Shown: positions 37,509 through 47,274 of the stretch, piece after piece
Layout: each line of letters starts with the position of its first letter
How positions within the stretch are numbered: position 1 is the stretch's first letter
DNA from: Desulfuromusa kysingii
GTDB taxonomy: Bacteria; Desulfobacterota; Desulfuromonadia; Desulfuromonadales; Geopsychrobacteraceae
NCBI RefSeq assembly: GCF_900107645.1
Contig: NZ_FNQN01000007.1
Location: 1-64,000, forward strand
Reading direction: 5' to 3'
Length of the DNA stretch: 64,000 nucleotides
Notes under the pieces: generated by a model
Told to the model about the DNA's origin: nothing
What the model saw: only the letters and a program-made list of their open reading frames with translations
The model's database searches: none
Program-made: the position numbers and the translations under genes

Positions 37509-38357
37509 ATGGATGAATCACAAATTCAAGCAGCAGCAGAGACTATCCGCAACGCCAAAGCGATGATCATTACCGCGGGTGCGGGAATGGGTATTGACTC
37601 TGGATTACCAGACTTTCGTGGCGATCAGGGTTTCTGGAATGCCTACCCGATGTATGCACAGCTCGGACTTAGTTTTGTGCAAGCTGCGAATCCAGATCAT
37701 TTTGAGACCGACCCTCATTTTGGTTGGGGATTCTATGGCCATCGCACCAATATCTACCGGGATACGGTCCCTCACGCAGGCTTCAGAATTCTACAGGAGT
37801 GGATCACAAAATTTGGACACAACGCCTTTGTCGTCACATCCAACGTGGATGGGCAATTCCAAAAGGCAGGCTTTGCAGACGATCAGATTTTTGAGGTTCA
37901 TGGCTCAATCCATTATCTGCAATGCACCGCTCCGTGTACAGGTAACATCTGGATAAATGACGGTAGTTTCACTATTGATGAGTCCACCATGCGCTCAAGG
38001 GATGTTCCCAAGTGCCCACGATGTCAACGGATAGCAAGACCCAACATTCTGATGTTTGGTGATTACTCCTGGGTTTCCAAGCGTTCAGACAGGCAAGAAA
38101 GACACTTTAACGAGTTCATATATCTGAACAAGAATGTCCCTATGGTTGTTATTGAAATAGGGGCAGGATCAGCGATTCCGACCATCCGCCACCTCAGCGA
38201 GAACCTAGGGCATAAACAAAAAACCAGAGTTATCAGGATTAACCCACGTGAACCACAAATTCAAGCGCCACATTATTCTTTTGCTGCTGGTGCTGTCGAG
38301 ATTCTAAGCCGAATCAACAACGTCTTGAGATTCCCTCCAGATTGTAAAAATGGCTAG
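37509..38357 (+). CDS. Sir2-family NAD-dependent deacylase
   Basis: 282 residues. NAD site GAGMGIDSGLPDFRG near residue 24, TSNVDGQ in place of the common TQNID near 112, and the catalytic His in FEVHGSIHYLQC. Zinc cysteines lie in QCTAPC and CPRCQR, and IEIGAGSAIPTIR takes the place of the usual GTS motif. The 40-residue segment FWNAYPMYAQLGLSFVQAANPDHF is typical of a bacterial subgroup close to macro-linked or lipoamidase-type sirtuins, so the acyl specificity is open. It ends the TraB-rhomboid-ybaK-sir2 string. Confidence 0.85.
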   Translation: MDESQIQAAAETIRNAKAMIITAGAGMGIDSGLPDFRGDQGFWNAYPMYAQLGLSFVQAANPDHFETDPHFGWGFYGHRTNIYRDTVPHAGFRILQEWITKFGHNAFVVTSNVDGQFQKAGFADDQIFEVHGSIHYLQCTAPCTGNIWINDGSFTIDESTMRSRDVPKCPRCQRIARPNILMFGDYSWVSKRSDRQERHFNEFIYLNKNVPMVVIEIGAGSAIPTIRHLSENLGHKQKTRVIRINPREPQIQAPHYSFAAGAVEILSRINNVLRFPPDCKNG

Positions 38358-38478
38358 TATATTCGTGCATATTTAAAACTCAGGTGCGTTATCCGGTTTC
38401 CAGAATAAGGTTCAGGATGATCCATCCTCGGTATTGAGTTATCAGCATATATAGCTACCTGTAGAAAATCATTACTTA

Positions 38479-38507
38479 TTGACAAAACTCAAACACAATG
38501 TGACTAT
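38479..38507 (+). promoter_or_regulatory. Possible promoter upstream of the MshEN-REC gene
   Basis: TTGACA (38479-38484), 17-nt spacer, GACTAT (38502-38507). The -35 is perfect, the -10 weak. Confidence 0.35.
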
Positions 38508-38566
38508 ACCAACAATGTTAGAATATATTATTATCAATTTTCAATTAACATCTAAAGGGCAGATTC

Positions 38567-39400
38567 ATGGCTAGAAAAAAAATGGGGGAAATATTGCTTG
38601 AGGGTGATGTTATCTCTCAAGACCAATTAGAACAAGCGCTCCTCCGGCAAAAAGGGTCTAGAAAGCCCTTGGGAAAAATTCTTGAAGATATGCAAGTCAT
38701 CCTCGAAGAGGATATCGCAAAAGCCCTTTCGACTCAATTCAACTTCCCCTATGTCAAAAATTTTACCCGGCACCGATTTTCTCAGCAAGTTCTGGATAAG
38801 ATCGATACAGAAACGGCTCTGACTCATCTGGTCTTCCCTTTAAAGGTCGAAAAAAAGACTCTTTACCTGGCCATGTCAAATCCATTGGACATGTCTCTTC
38901 AAAGTGATTTGGCCTTTAAGCTGGCAATGCGCATCTCACCTTGTGTCGCAACTCCCGATGAGATCAAATCGGCAATAAAGAAACACTACTTAACTGAGGT
39001 TCCTGCAACCCAAAATGATACTTCTGTCAACATCCTGCTGGTCGATAGTCAAGAGATAGTACTGCATGCAGCAGAAGCAGCACTGAAAAGAGAAGGGTTC
39101 ACGATTTTTACAGCCCCAAATGGTGCAGAAGGTCTCAAGATTGCTTCCCAACTACATCCTCATCTCATTATCACCGATGTCGTCATGCCACGGATGAATG
39201 GCATTGAAATGTTTAAAGCATTACAGGCCAACGGGGAGATTGACGACATCCCTGTCATTGCTCTGTCTGCAAAAACCGCAGCGGAAGATGAATATAAACT
39301 TCTTGAAATGGGATTCTTTGATTTTATCGCCAAACCCGTCAATCCGATCCGTCTCCTTGCACGGGTTAAACGGGCACTGAGAGGTCTTGAGCACAAATAA
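38567..39400 (+). CDS. MshEN-type c-di-GMP-binding domain fused to response-regulator receiver
   Basis: 277 residues. Residues 1-140 resemble the N-terminal domain of GspE/PilB/MshE ATPases, with the paired pattern MGEILLEGDVISQDQLEQAL and LGKILEDMQVILEEDIAKAL. In MshE such repeats bind cyclic-di-GMP. Residues 153-275 are a receiver domain with D160, phospho-acceptor D204 in LIITDVVMP, and K256 in AKPVNP; one of the usual two N-terminal acids is Ser161. No ATPase domain is present. A regulator linking phosphorylation and c-di-GMP is inferred, and two GGDEF proteins occur in this window. Confidence 0.8.
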   Translation: MARKKMGEILLEGDVISQDQLEQALLRQKGSRKPLGKILEDMQVILEEDIAKALSTQFNFPYVKNFTRHRFSQQVLDKIDTETALTHLVFPLKVEKKTLYLAMSNPLDMSLQSDLAFKLAMRISPCVATPDEIKSAIKKHYLTEVPATQNDTSVNILLVDSQEIVLHAAEAALKREGFTIFTAPNGAEGLKIASQLHPHLIITDVVMPRMNGIEMFKALQANGEIDDIPVIALSAKTAAEDEYKLLEMGFFDFIAKPVNPIRLLARVKRALRGLEHK

Positions 39401-39738
39401 AGACAATACAAATAGACAACGGCTCAATGTTTTTTTAAACATTTGACCCAATTTCAACCTAGATCTGCTGGCACAACAGCGGGTAGGATCTCTCTTAATC
39501 CCCTGCCTTCTGGCGACAGAAAACGGCCCAGATCAAGACCAAATCAGGTCCAGAAAAACTGCTCATTTTTTATGCAAAGAGGAAAAAGTAGGGAAACTTG
39601 GGGCCTCAATTCGGTAATTTGTTAGTTATACACAGCGCTATCCACAGCAATTGTTTACAGCCTCCTAAATACTCTTGAGCTCGTTTCCTTATCTAATGAT
39701 TTCAAATAGTTAAAACCCACAAACAAAAAAGATAGAGA
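39401..39738. other. Intergenic region with two DnaA-box-like sites
   Basis: No gene is seen in 338 nt. TTATACACA (39626-39634) fits the DnaA-box consensus, and CTATCCACA (39638-39646) differs by one base, in the same orientation, 12 nt apart. No dnaA, dnaN or AT-rich unwinding element was recognised, so this is not called an origin. Confidence 0.35.
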
Positions 39739-40239
39739 TTAACTCAGGGCGCAGTCAGTGGTATCTCCGGTCAATTTATCCAGAGCATGTTGCAAAACGG
39801 GTAACAACACCTCAAAGTTCTCCTTGACCGACCTTGGACTCCCCGGAAGGTTAACAATCAATGTCTGGTGTCGGACCCCGACGATGGCACGTGAAAGCAT
39901 TGCCCGGTCAGTTATTTTCATACTTGCAGCCCGCATCGCTTCTGCCATACCTGGAACCTGATAGTCAATTACTGCCAGTGTCGCCTGAGGAGTCACGTCA
40001 CGCGGACTGAGTCCCGTCCCGCCTGTCGTTAAAATCAAATCTAAGCCAAGATCATCGACCCAACTGCTCAACATCATCATGATCTTATCCTGATCATCAG
40101 CAATAATCTGATAGCGTAAGACCTTGCCTATGCCTGAAACCATCTCCTTCAACAGAGGACCACTTTCATCTTCACGCTCACCACAAGCCCCTTTATCAGA
40201 AAGGGTCAGGATTCCAACTTGATAAGGTTTTGTTTCCAT
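39739..40239 (-). CDS. mog: Molybdopterin adenylyltransferase / MoaB-Mog family
   Basis: 166 residues. Motifs GILTLSDKGACGEREDESGP, ILTTGGTGLSPRDVTPQAT, and LIVNLPGSPRSVKENF define the MogA/MoaB family, which adenylylates molybdopterin before metal insertion. GGAGAGG precedes the ATG. It lies 18 nt after the unknown acidic-linker gene at the end of the minus-strand cluster. Confidence 0.9.
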   Translation of the reverse strand: METKPYQVGILTLSDKGACGEREDESGPLLKEMVSGIGKVLRYQIIADDQDKIMMMLSSWVDDLGLDLILTTGGTGLSPRDVTPQATLAVIDYQVPGMAEAMRAASMKITDRAMLSRAIVGVRHQTLIVNLPGSPRSVKENFEVLLPVLQHALDKLTGDTTDCALS

Positions 40240-40257
40240 AACCTCTCCTTCATGTTA

Positions 40258-41298
40258 TTACCGTTTTTTGGCAATCAACATCCGCCTGGCATTATTGACA
40301 ATGGCCTGCCCGACCTCTCGGCTTTTGGACAGTTCTCGAATATCTTTTTCGGACAAAAAAGTCATGTAGCGCATCGCCGTCTGCAATGGGGTTCTCGGAT
40401 GGACGACTAACGCCTTTTTCATCTCATAGAGTTTGACCCAATCACGATTCAACAAAATAATCCGAATCAGCTCATCGCTACTACTGCGATTTTTTGCGAC
40501 AGCAATAACTTCCCCTTCAGAAATTCGGGGGTTATTCAAGACCGCTGTATTGACCTGTTTATTCGATTCACGGATGAGTAACGTGCGCCACTCTTTGTCC
40601 CCGGTCAAAGCCATTTTAATTTTATCAGCAACTGACATCTCCTGCAGCTCCTGATACTTAGTAAGAGACTCCTCTTCGAGATCTTCGTCTGAGTTGGTCT
40701 CAGCATCTTCTTCAGAATCCGCCTCGGACACAGAACCCTTTTCCTCATCAGGCTCCGGTTCAGGTTCCGGTTCAGGTTCCGGCTCTGGTTCAACCCAGCC
40801 AAGCCGCTGCTTTGTGGCTTTATCTGCATGGACATTATTGATGATTGCGGTTCGCAGAGAGTCTGTCTTACGCAGATTTTCATCATTGTGTGCCAACATA
40901 TCCAAGACATCACCAGAACTGTTCTCCGCAAGAAACAGAAGGGTTTTGATTCCTATCATCCGGTGTGCCAACGCCGCCTGCATAACGACAGAGTCCTGAT
41001 AACGCAGCCTGACAATGAAATCAATGATGGCAGGATGGAGTTCGGGTTGACTGAGGGCGCCTAATAAAATCTGTGCCGGTAACATTTGTAAAGTACTTAA
41101 AGACTCTTCTTTAAGTTCTTTATTCTCACCATTATAGAAAACAAACAGAACCGTCACCAGATGATGTCCTGACATTGGTAACGCACCACGAGCAGCGGCC
41201 AAACGGACATTATGCCCACCCCACTTACTCATAATCTTGGCAACTTCAGCTGGAATGACAATCTGAACTGTTGACGTATTTTTTTTCTTACCCGTCAA
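40258..41298 (-). CDS. Unknown two-lobed helical protein with acidic linker
   Basis: 346 residues; family not recognised by name. Residues 15-165 and 225-340 are alpha-helical and resemble each other (LLFLAENSSGDVLDMLAHNDENLRK versus VIAVAKNRSSSDELIRIILLNRDW), suggesting repeat solenoids. They are separated by a PEPEPE run and a Glu/Asp/Ser-rich linker (about 168-220). No signal peptide or membrane segment. It lies 7 nt downstream of the SPOR gene and before mog, so it is co-transcribed with them. The layout suggests a scaffold or adaptor; this is inference. Confidence 0.6.
   Translation of the reverse strand: MTGKKKNTSTVQIVIPAEVAKIMSKWGGHNVRLAAARGALPMSGHHLVTVLFVFYNGENKELKEESLSTLQMLPAQILLGALSQPELHPAIIDFIVRLRYQDSVVMQAALAHRMIGIKTLLFLAENSSGDVLDMLAHNDENLRKTDSLRTAIINNVHADKATKQRLGWVEPEPEPEPEPEPEPDEEKGSVSEADSEEDAETNSDEDLEEESLTKYQELQEMSVADKIKMALTGDKEWRTLLIRESNKQVNTAVLNNPRISEGEVIAVAKNRSSSDELIRIILLNRDWVKLYEMKKALVVHPRTPLQTAMRYMTFLSEKDIRELSKSREVGQAIVNNARRMLIAKKR
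40751..40793. repeat. 12-bp in-frame tandem repeat (Pro-Glu run)
   Basis: About three and a half units of GGTTCAGGTTCC-like sequence within the preceding gene, encoding alternating Pro-Glu. Units are a multiple of three, so copy-number change would alter linker length without a frameshift. Confidence 0.75.
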
Positions 41299-41305
41299 AT
41301 CGACC

Positions 41306-42175
41306 TCAATTCTTCTTTAAAACCTGTGTTTGCAGTCCATAACTGGAGATATGCGTCGCAACTTCACGGGCAGTAGCTTCATCAGCCTGAAGCGCAAGCA
41401 GCATGGTACCGTCCATTGGAATCAAGCTATCAGCAAATGATACGTTGATGTTTTTCGCTGCCAAATCCGCCTGCAATCGCTGCGCACGCTCTTGTTGGTG
41501 AAATGAGCCCGCATAGACAGCCATGCCGTTACCAGAGGGCAAAATAAATGCTGATTCAACCACTTTCCGTAACTCAGCGAGACGTTGACGGGCTTCCTCA
41601 GGAGGGTAAATTCCATCCAGAAGGCGAATCATCGGCACCTCCCCACGCCCTTTTTTTTCTTCCGGTTTCAAACCTAATTCCTGCAGTTGTCTGATTGCCT
41701 GTTCCAGCTCATGAGTATTGAGCAGCGGGCCAACGATGACAGTAAACAGCGGCAAATCATTCATAGCGGTTGAGTCCGCGACTGGCGTCGTCTCTTGCTG
41801 TGCATCACTCACAGCAGGATCTTCAACCGGTATGCCAACAGGAAGAACTGCTTCAGGACGGACAGGAACCGGAATTTTAGGTGAATTATAGAGGAGCTTT
41901 GGCTCAGATTGAGGCTCCTGAGAGCGCGACACAAACAGGTAATAATATCCCGCCCCAAAAACAAAAATACAAAATAATAAACCAAGCAGCAGACTTAAAT
42001 ATCCCCGATTCTGACTCCCAACAGCCCTGACTTCCCGAACACTAATATGCTCTACAACCGGAACATGGTCTAGATTATCGAGAAGAAGGGACTCCAGACT
42101 TTCATTCTTCTCCTGAGCTTGCGCCGCAGCCGATTTGTTGTCCGATGTTGAGACATCCTGCCCATCCGCTACCAT
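41306..42175 (-). CDS. SPOR-domain membrane protein
   Basis: About 289 residues. The ATG at 42175 follows AGGAG and is preferred over an upstream in-frame start. One membrane helix near 60-82 (LSLLLGLLFCIFVFGAGYYYLFV), a proline-rich linker, then two SPOR-like segments: FTVIVGPLLNTHELEQAIRQLQELG and AVYAGSFHQQERAQRLQADLAAKNI. SPOR domains bind denuded peptidoglycan at division sites. A type-II membrane protein is expected. Confidence 0.72.
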   Translation of the reverse strand: MVADGQDVSTSDNKSAAAQAQEKNESLESLLLDNLDHVPVVEHISVREVRAVGSQNRGYLSLLLGLLFCIFVFGAGYYYLFVSRSQEPQSEPKLLYNSPKIPVPVRPEAVLPVGIPVEDPAVSDAQQETTPVADSTAMNDLPLFTVIVGPLLNTHELEQAIRQLQELGLKPEEKKGRGEVPMIRLLDGIYPPEEARQRLAELRKVVESAFILPSGNGMAVYAGSFHQQERAQRLQADLAAKNINVSFADSLIPMDGTMLLALQADEATAREVATHISSYGLQTQVLKKN

Positions 42176-42202
42176 AGTCCAGACTCCTGTATAAAACGAA
42201 GA

Positions 42203-42232
42203 CCAGAGCACCGACTTACAGTGGTGCTCTGG
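42203..42232 (-). terminator. Hairpin after the EF-G-like gene
   Basis: 10-bp stem CCAGAGCACC / GGTGCTCTGG. Read on the minus strand it is followed by TCTTCGTTTTA, so termination may be partial. It lies between the EF-G-like and SPOR genes. Confidence 0.55.
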
Positions 42233-42239
42233 AGATTAT

Positions 42240-44315
42240 TTATTCTTTTTCCATCTCTTCAAGAATTTTTGCAGTTTGGTGGGTTGGCACTTCTTCGTAC
42301 TTACTGAACTCCATAGAAAACATCCCCCGGTCAGAAGTCATCGAACGGAGTTCAGGAGCGTATCTGAGAACCTCAGCCATTGGCACTTCGGCGCGAATCA
42401 CCTGACTGTTTGCCTGCGGTTCGACACCAACAACTTTACCACGTCTGGAGTTCAGGTCCCCGATAACGTCCCCCATGCAATCATCTGGCACAGTAATATC
42501 CATTGCCATTATCGGCTCCAGAAGGACCGGCTTACAAACCTCCATAGCCTTTTTAAATGCGATTGATCCGGCTATTTTAAAAGCCATCTCAGAGGAGTCA
42601 ACCGAGTGGTGAGAACCGTCATAAAGGGTGATCTGCACATCGACAACTTGATTCTTTGTCAGCGGTCCGGTCTTCATCGCCTCGATAATTCCCTTATCGA
42701 CGGCAGGGATATAATTTCGCGGGATCACTCCACCGACAACCTTATCGACAAACTCATAACCACTGCCGCGTGGGAGAGGCTTCACTTCGATCCAGACATC
42801 TCCGAATTGTCCTTTACCACCAGATTGTTTCTTATGCTTACCTTGTACCTGAGTCGACAGCTTGATGGTTTCACGGTAAGGAACCTTGGGTTCTTTTAAA
42901 ATAACGTCGGCTCCGTACTTCCGCTTGAGTCGTTCCACCGCAACTTCCAGGTGGATTTGCCCCATTCCTGACAGAACCATCTCCTTGGTTTCTTTATCTC
43001 GCGTTATCCGTAAGGTGGGATCTTCTTCCATCAGTCGTTGCAGCCCCGTATAGACCTTATCTTCATCTCCTGAACTCTTCCCTTCCAGAGCAAAAGAGAT
43101 CACCGGTTTAAGCGGCACGAGGGGTTCATACATAACCTGATTTTTAACATCGCAAAGAGTGTCCCCCGTCGAGGTCACTTTGAGTTTGGGGACTGCGATA
43201 ATATCTCCAGCAACGGCCAGATCAATCGGTGTCTGTTTTTTCCCTTCAAGTTTAAAGATATTGCTGATCCGTTCCTTTTCATCCTTATTGGGATTATAGA
43301 CAACGGAATCCCCAGACAGGGTCCCCGAATAGAGCCGCATCAATGACAACTTACCCGCATAAGGATCATTGATCGTTTTAAACACCATGGCAGAAAAAGG
43401 CTCATCTTCACAGGGATGCCGCTCCACAGGTTCCTCAGTGGACGGATTGACACCAATCTGAGTCCCTTTATCAACAGGTGATGGCAGACAGGCCACAACA
43501 TAGTTAAGCAACTGGCGCACACCAATATTTTCCGTCGCACTGCCACACAACACTACGGTAAAGACTCCGGTCAACGTTCCTTCACGTAACCCAGACAGGA
43601 TCTCTTGTTCACTGAGAGACTCCCCGTCAAGATATTTTTCCATCAAGGTATCATCCGCTTCAGCAACCGCTTCCAGCAATTGCTCCCGCAAACGATCAGC
43701 TTCATCTTGATATTCGGCTGGAATCTCAACTTCGTCGTATGTTCCTTTGCCGTCAAACTTATAGATTTTTGCCTTCATACGGACCAGATCAATAATCCCC
43801 TTGAAGTTCTCTTCGGCACCTATGGGCATGGTTACAACGACGGCACGGGCACCAAGGGATTTCTCCATATCATCGACAGCTTTAAGAAAGTTCGCACGTT
43901 CTTTATCCATCTTGTTGACAAAGGCAATCCGTGGAACCTCAAAAGCATCACACCAATTCCAGATCTGTATCGTTTGTGACTTGACCCCGGAAATGGCAGA
44001 AACAATCACCACAGCACCACCAAGGACACGCAGGCAACGACGGGTATCATGCAGAAAGTTACTGACACCTGGAGTATCAACGATATGCAGACTATGGTTA
44101 TCCCAAAGGCAGTGATTCAAACTGGCACTGAGCGTCGCTTTACGCTTAATCTCTTCTTCTTCAAAGTCCATAGAAGATGTGCCATTATCCACCTGACCCA
44201 GAGTATCGGTCATCCCGGTATTGAATAAGATAGCTTCAACTAAAGAAGTTTTACCGGCACTGTTATGTGCCACAATTCCAAGATTTCTCAGTTTATCGGT
44301 GTCGTACTTACCCAT
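42240..44315 (-). CDS. Elongation factor G-like GTPase (EF-G paralogue)
   Basis: 691 residues from ATG 44315, preceded by AAGGAG. GTPase motifs: P-loop AHNSAGKTSL, DTPGVSNF and NKMD. Further EF-G domains follow, including GQIHLEVAVERLK, GGKGQFGDVWIEVKP, and DVIGDLNSRRGKVVG. The P-loop (NSAGKTS rather than IDAGKTT) and altered switch regions place it in the EF-G-like group found besides true EF-G. Its role, perhaps in ribosome recycling or stress, is not established. It follows coaX by about 100 nt. Confidence 0.85.
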   Translation of the reverse strand: MGKYDTDKLRNLGIVAHNSAGKTSLVEAILFNTGMTDTLGQVDNGTSSMDFEEEEIKRKATLSASLNHCLWDNHSLHIVDTPGVSNFLHDTRRCLRVLGGAVVIVSAISGVKSQTIQIWNWCDAFEVPRIAFVNKMDKERANFLKAVDDMEKSLGARAVVVTMPIGAEENFKGIIDLVRMKAKIYKFDGKGTYDEVEIPAEYQDEADRLREQLLEAVAEADDTLMEKYLDGESLSEQEILSGLREGTLTGVFTVVLCGSATENIGVRQLLNYVVACLPSPVDKGTQIGVNPSTEEPVERHPCEDEPFSAMVFKTINDPYAGKLSLMRLYSGTLSGDSVVYNPNKDEKERISNIFKLEGKKQTPIDLAVAGDIIAVPKLKVTSTGDTLCDVKNQVMYEPLVPLKPVISFALEGKSSGDEDKVYTGLQRLMEEDPTLRITRDKETKEMVLSGMGQIHLEVAVERLKRKYGADVILKEPKVPYRETIKLSTQVQGKHKKQSGGKGQFGDVWIEVKPLPRGSGYEFVDKVVGGVIPRNYIPAVDKGIIEAMKTGPLTKNQVVDVQITLYDGSHHSVDSSEMAFKIAGSIAFKKAMEVCKPVLLEPIMAMDITVPDDCMGDVIGDLNSRRGKVVGVEPQANSQVIRAEVPMAEVLRYAPELRSMTSDRGMFSMEFSKYEEVPTHQTAKILEEMEKE

Positions 44316-44413
44316 GAATCGCTCCTTTTCAAGAAAAAGCCTGCTACGGATATCCGCAACAGCAGCCCTCCATTTCAGAGACGTCAACACGTCCTAATAA
44401 CAGGGTCTGAAGG

Positions 44414-45181
44414 TTAATTCCGGTTCCTTTCGTAGAGTATTCTTAATCCTTCCAAAGTTAAAAAAGGGTCAACCTGATCAATACAACGGGTCGCTTTGGC
44501 AATTGGTTCTGCCAAACCTCCTGTTGCAATCACCATGGTTTGTGCAGAGAGTTCTTTTTTCATCCGGTTGACAATGCCTTCGACCAGACCGACATAGCCA
44601 AAAAATATTCCCGCCTGCATACTGGCTACAGTGTTTTTAGCGATAATCTGTTCGGGCTGTGAAAACCCAACCCGAGGGAGCTTACTTGCCCGCTCAAACA
44701 GGGCATCGGCCGAGATGCGCACCCCTGGAGCGATCGCCCCTCCTTGGTAACAACCCTCAGGAGAGATCACATCAAAGGTCGTCGCAGTACCAAAGTCGAC
44801 CGCAATCAACCCGCACTGATGTTTTTCAAAAGCGGCAATAGCGTTGACAATGCGATCGGCACCAACCTCGCGTGGATTGTCATATTGAATCGGCATACCG
44901 GTTTTCATCCCCGGCCCGACGACATACGGGGTCAACTGAAAATATTTCTGGCACAGACCCTCGATGGTATCTAACATCGGCGGCACAACACTTGAAACAA
45001 TCACATCACTCAGATCGGCAAATCGCAACCCTGATAAAGAAAATAAATCGTTAATCAACATCGCATACTCATCAACGGTCCGATACTTATCGGTCCCAAC
45101 CCGCCAGTCTTTGACCAGATCCAGCCCAGCATAGATCCCCAGGACCGTATTACTATTTCCAACATCGATAACCAACAGCAT
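44414..45181 (-). CDS. coaX: Type III pantothenate kinase
   Basis: 255 residues. Motifs [58 protein letters not shown] and [12 protein letters not shown] are those of CoaX. It phosphorylates pantothenate at the first step of CoA synthesis. It is 19 nt after birA on the same strand. Confidence 0.94.
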   Translation of the reverse strand: MLLVIDVGNSNTVLGIYAGLDLVKDWRVGTDKYRTVDEYAMLINDLFSLSGLRFADLSDVIVSSVVPPMLDTIEGLCQKYFQLTPYVVGPGMKTGMPIQYDNPREVGADRIVNAIAAFEKHQCGLIAVDFGTATTFDVISPEGCYQGGAIAPGVRISADALFERASKLPRVGFSQPEQIIAKNTVASMQAGIFFGYVGLVEGIVNRMKKELSAQTMVIATGGLAEPIAKATRCIDQVDPFLTLEGLRILYERNRN

Positions 45182-45200
45182 GTGACTTGTTACTCCTGCT

Positions 45201-46181
45201 TCATGTTATGACCGGGCGGACATCACCGGCCAGAATTTTCTTGATTTCCCCATTTTCCAGTTGCAACCGCAGGGCCCCTTCAGGGTCAAGACCAACAACA
45301 GTACCACGAAGAACTTCAGCCCCGAGATCAACATCAACTTGTCGATTTATAACATTGCACAGAGACTCCCAACGACGGCGAACCGGAGCAAATCCTTGGG
45401 TTAATAATTCGGCATAACAGGCGTCTAAACGTTGTAGAAATGTCCGCAGGAACAGTAGCCGATCAACCTTTTCCTCCGTCGCAAGAAGTACCGACGTGAC
45501 CGGATAGTTAAGTTCCCGAGGGAATTGATCCGCAGCCATGTTCAGATTGATACCAACGCCGAGAATAACAAAATGGATCTGTTCTGTTTCGGCACTCATC
45601 TCATTGAGCAACCCGGAAATTTTAGCACCGTTTACAAGAATGTCATTTGGCCATTTAACTTCAGCCGTTAAGTTACAAATTTCATTTAAAGTTTCAGCGA
45701 CGGCAACAGCAGAAAGGAACGTTAATTGAGGAGCTTGTTGAACGGGAATATCAGGACGTAAAATAATTGAACAGTAGAGATTCACACCGAAAGGTGATTC
45801 CCAACGCCGTCCCAGGCGACCTCGACCAGCACTTTGCTGATCTGCGACGACCACCGTCCCCTCAAGCGCACCCTCATCAGCTAGCCGCCTCGCCTGAACA
45901 TTGGTGGAATCTATAACCGGGAAAGAGACAACAGACCGACCGATCAACGAACAATTCAACTCGTTTTCAATTTCGGCCGCCAGCAAAATATCGGGGGAAG
46001 AGAGCAAGCGATAACCTTGCGAATGTTTGGACTCAACCTCAAAACCCAGCTCACGCAACACCTTGATCTGTTTCCACACAGCCGCCCTAGAAACATGGAG
46101 CTGGTTACTGATTTCCTGCCCTGAAATATAGCCAGCGGAAGAAGTACGTAACAAACTAAGAATTTTTCCGTATGATGCCAC
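45201..46181 (-). CDS. birA: Biotin operon repressor / biotin-protein ligase
   Basis: 326 residues from GTG. An N-terminal winged helix-turn-helix (residues 5-65, [27 protein letters not shown]) is followed by the ligase core with [44 protein letters not shown] and the C-terminal SH3-like domain. It biotinylates the carrier at 29472-32348 and may repress biotin genes. It sits between nadC and coaX, a common order in this lineage. Confidence 0.93.
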   Translation of the reverse strand: MASYGKILSLLRTSSAGYISGQEISNQLHVSRAAVWKQIKVLRELGFEVESKHSQGYRLLSSPDILLAAEIENELNCSLIGRSVVSFPVIDSTNVQARRLADEGALEGTVVVADQQSAGRGRLGRRWESPFGVNLYCSIILRPDIPVQQAPQLTFLSAVAVAETLNEICNLTAEVKWPNDILVNGAKISGLLNEMSAETEQIHFVILGVGINLNMAADQFPRELNYPVTSVLLATEEKVDRLLFLRTFLQRLDACYAELLTQGFAPVRRRWESLCNVINRQVDVDLGAEVLRGTVVGLDPEGALRLQLENGEIKKILAGDVRPVIT

Positions 46182-46238
46182 CAGGTTTCCAGTCGTCGAA
46201 AACAGTCACTCAAAAGTGACGATGCTGTGACGTTAGCA

Positions 46239-47066
46239 TCAGCGAAGCAACATTGAAATATCTGCCGCCTTCACTGAATGCGTTAATGCCCCCACAGAAA
46301 TAATATCAACTCCTGTCTCAGCAATATCACGCACAGATTCTAGGTTAATTCCACCCGAAGCCTCAACCAGAGCTCCTCCGGCAATCAGATCGACCCCCTG
46401 TCGCATCTGTTCCAAGCTCATATTGTCAAGCATAATGACATCAGCCCCGGCAGTTAATGCCTCTTGCACCTCTTCTAAATCACGGGTTTCAACTTCAATT
46501 TTGAGGGTATGGGAAAGATTTTGTTTTGCCCGCTCAATCGCCGCACCAATACCGCCAGCAGCAGCAATATGGTTTTCTTTTATCAAGACACTGTCAAACA
46601 GTCCGATGCGATGGTTACGCCCGCCCCCCATCCGGACAGAATACTTATCAATCGCGCGCAACCCCGGCACCGTCTTCCGGGTATCGACGATTTGAGCTCC
46701 AGTCCCTTGCACCTCGGCGACATACCGGGCGGTCAGGCTGGCGATGCCGCACATCCGCTGTAGCAAGTTCAGAGCGACCCGCTCTCCCTGCAACAACACA
46801 GAGGCCTTGCCTCGCAACCAGGCAATGACCTCTCCCTTGCGGACAGGGTGGCCATCAGCAAAGAGTTTCTCAAATTTGACGTCGGCATTGAGGGCACGAA
46901 AAACCGCAGCAGCGACATCGAGACCAGCCAGAGTAAAATCTTCTTTAGCGACTAGGTCGGCACGGGCGACAGTATCAAATAACACGGTCGCTTCCGTCGT
47001 CACATCACCAAGACCGATATCTTCGATGAGTGCTGTACGTACAATTCTTTCAATTTCAAACTGCAT
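46239..47066 (-). CDS. nadC: Quinolinate phosphoribosyltransferase (nicotinate-nucleotide pyrophosphorylase)
   Basis: 275 residues. Motifs EDIGLGDVTTEA, LLQRMCGIASLTARYV, IVDTRKTVPGLRAIDKYSV, GGGRNHRIGLFDSVLIKENH and EASGGINLESV define NadC. It makes NaMN from quinolinate and PRPP in NAD synthesis. First gene of the nadC-birA-coaX string. Confidence 0.95.
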   Translation of the reverse strand: MQFEIERIVRTALIEDIGLGDVTTEATVLFDTVARADLVAKEDFTLAGLDVAAAVFRALNADVKFEKLFADGHPVRKGEVIAWLRGKASVLLQGERVALNLLQRMCGIASLTARYVAEVQGTGAQIVDTRKTVPGLRAIDKYSVRMGGGRNHRIGLFDSVLIKENHIAAAGGIGAAIERAKQNLSHTLKIEVETRDLEEVQEALTAGADVIMLDNMSLEQMRQGVDLIAGGALVEASGGINLESVRDIAETGVDIISVGALTHSVKAADISMLLR

Positions 47067-47274
47067 CTGTGAGAACTCCAGAAGAGGTTGAACCCAGTAA
47101 AAATATTAGCTTGATTGGATAAAATGAAACCAATTTATAGCATATCGGTTATTCCCCCCGCAACTGAAAACACCTGCCTTAATGGTGCAAATCCCCTTTA
47201 CATTTCCACAACTTGTGGTAAAAATAACTCTTTAATAATAAGCCTGCGATCACCATCTAAAAAAGGAGAAGCAA

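Noticed and set aside
39626-39646. Chromosomal replication origin
   Set aside because: Only two DnaA-like boxes, no adjacent dnaA or dnaN, and no recognised unwinding element.
40694-40999. Plus-strand Ser/Gly-rich frame opposite the acidic-linker gene
   Set aside because: Its GSGSGS run is simply the antisense of the Pro-Glu repeat; no ribosome site.
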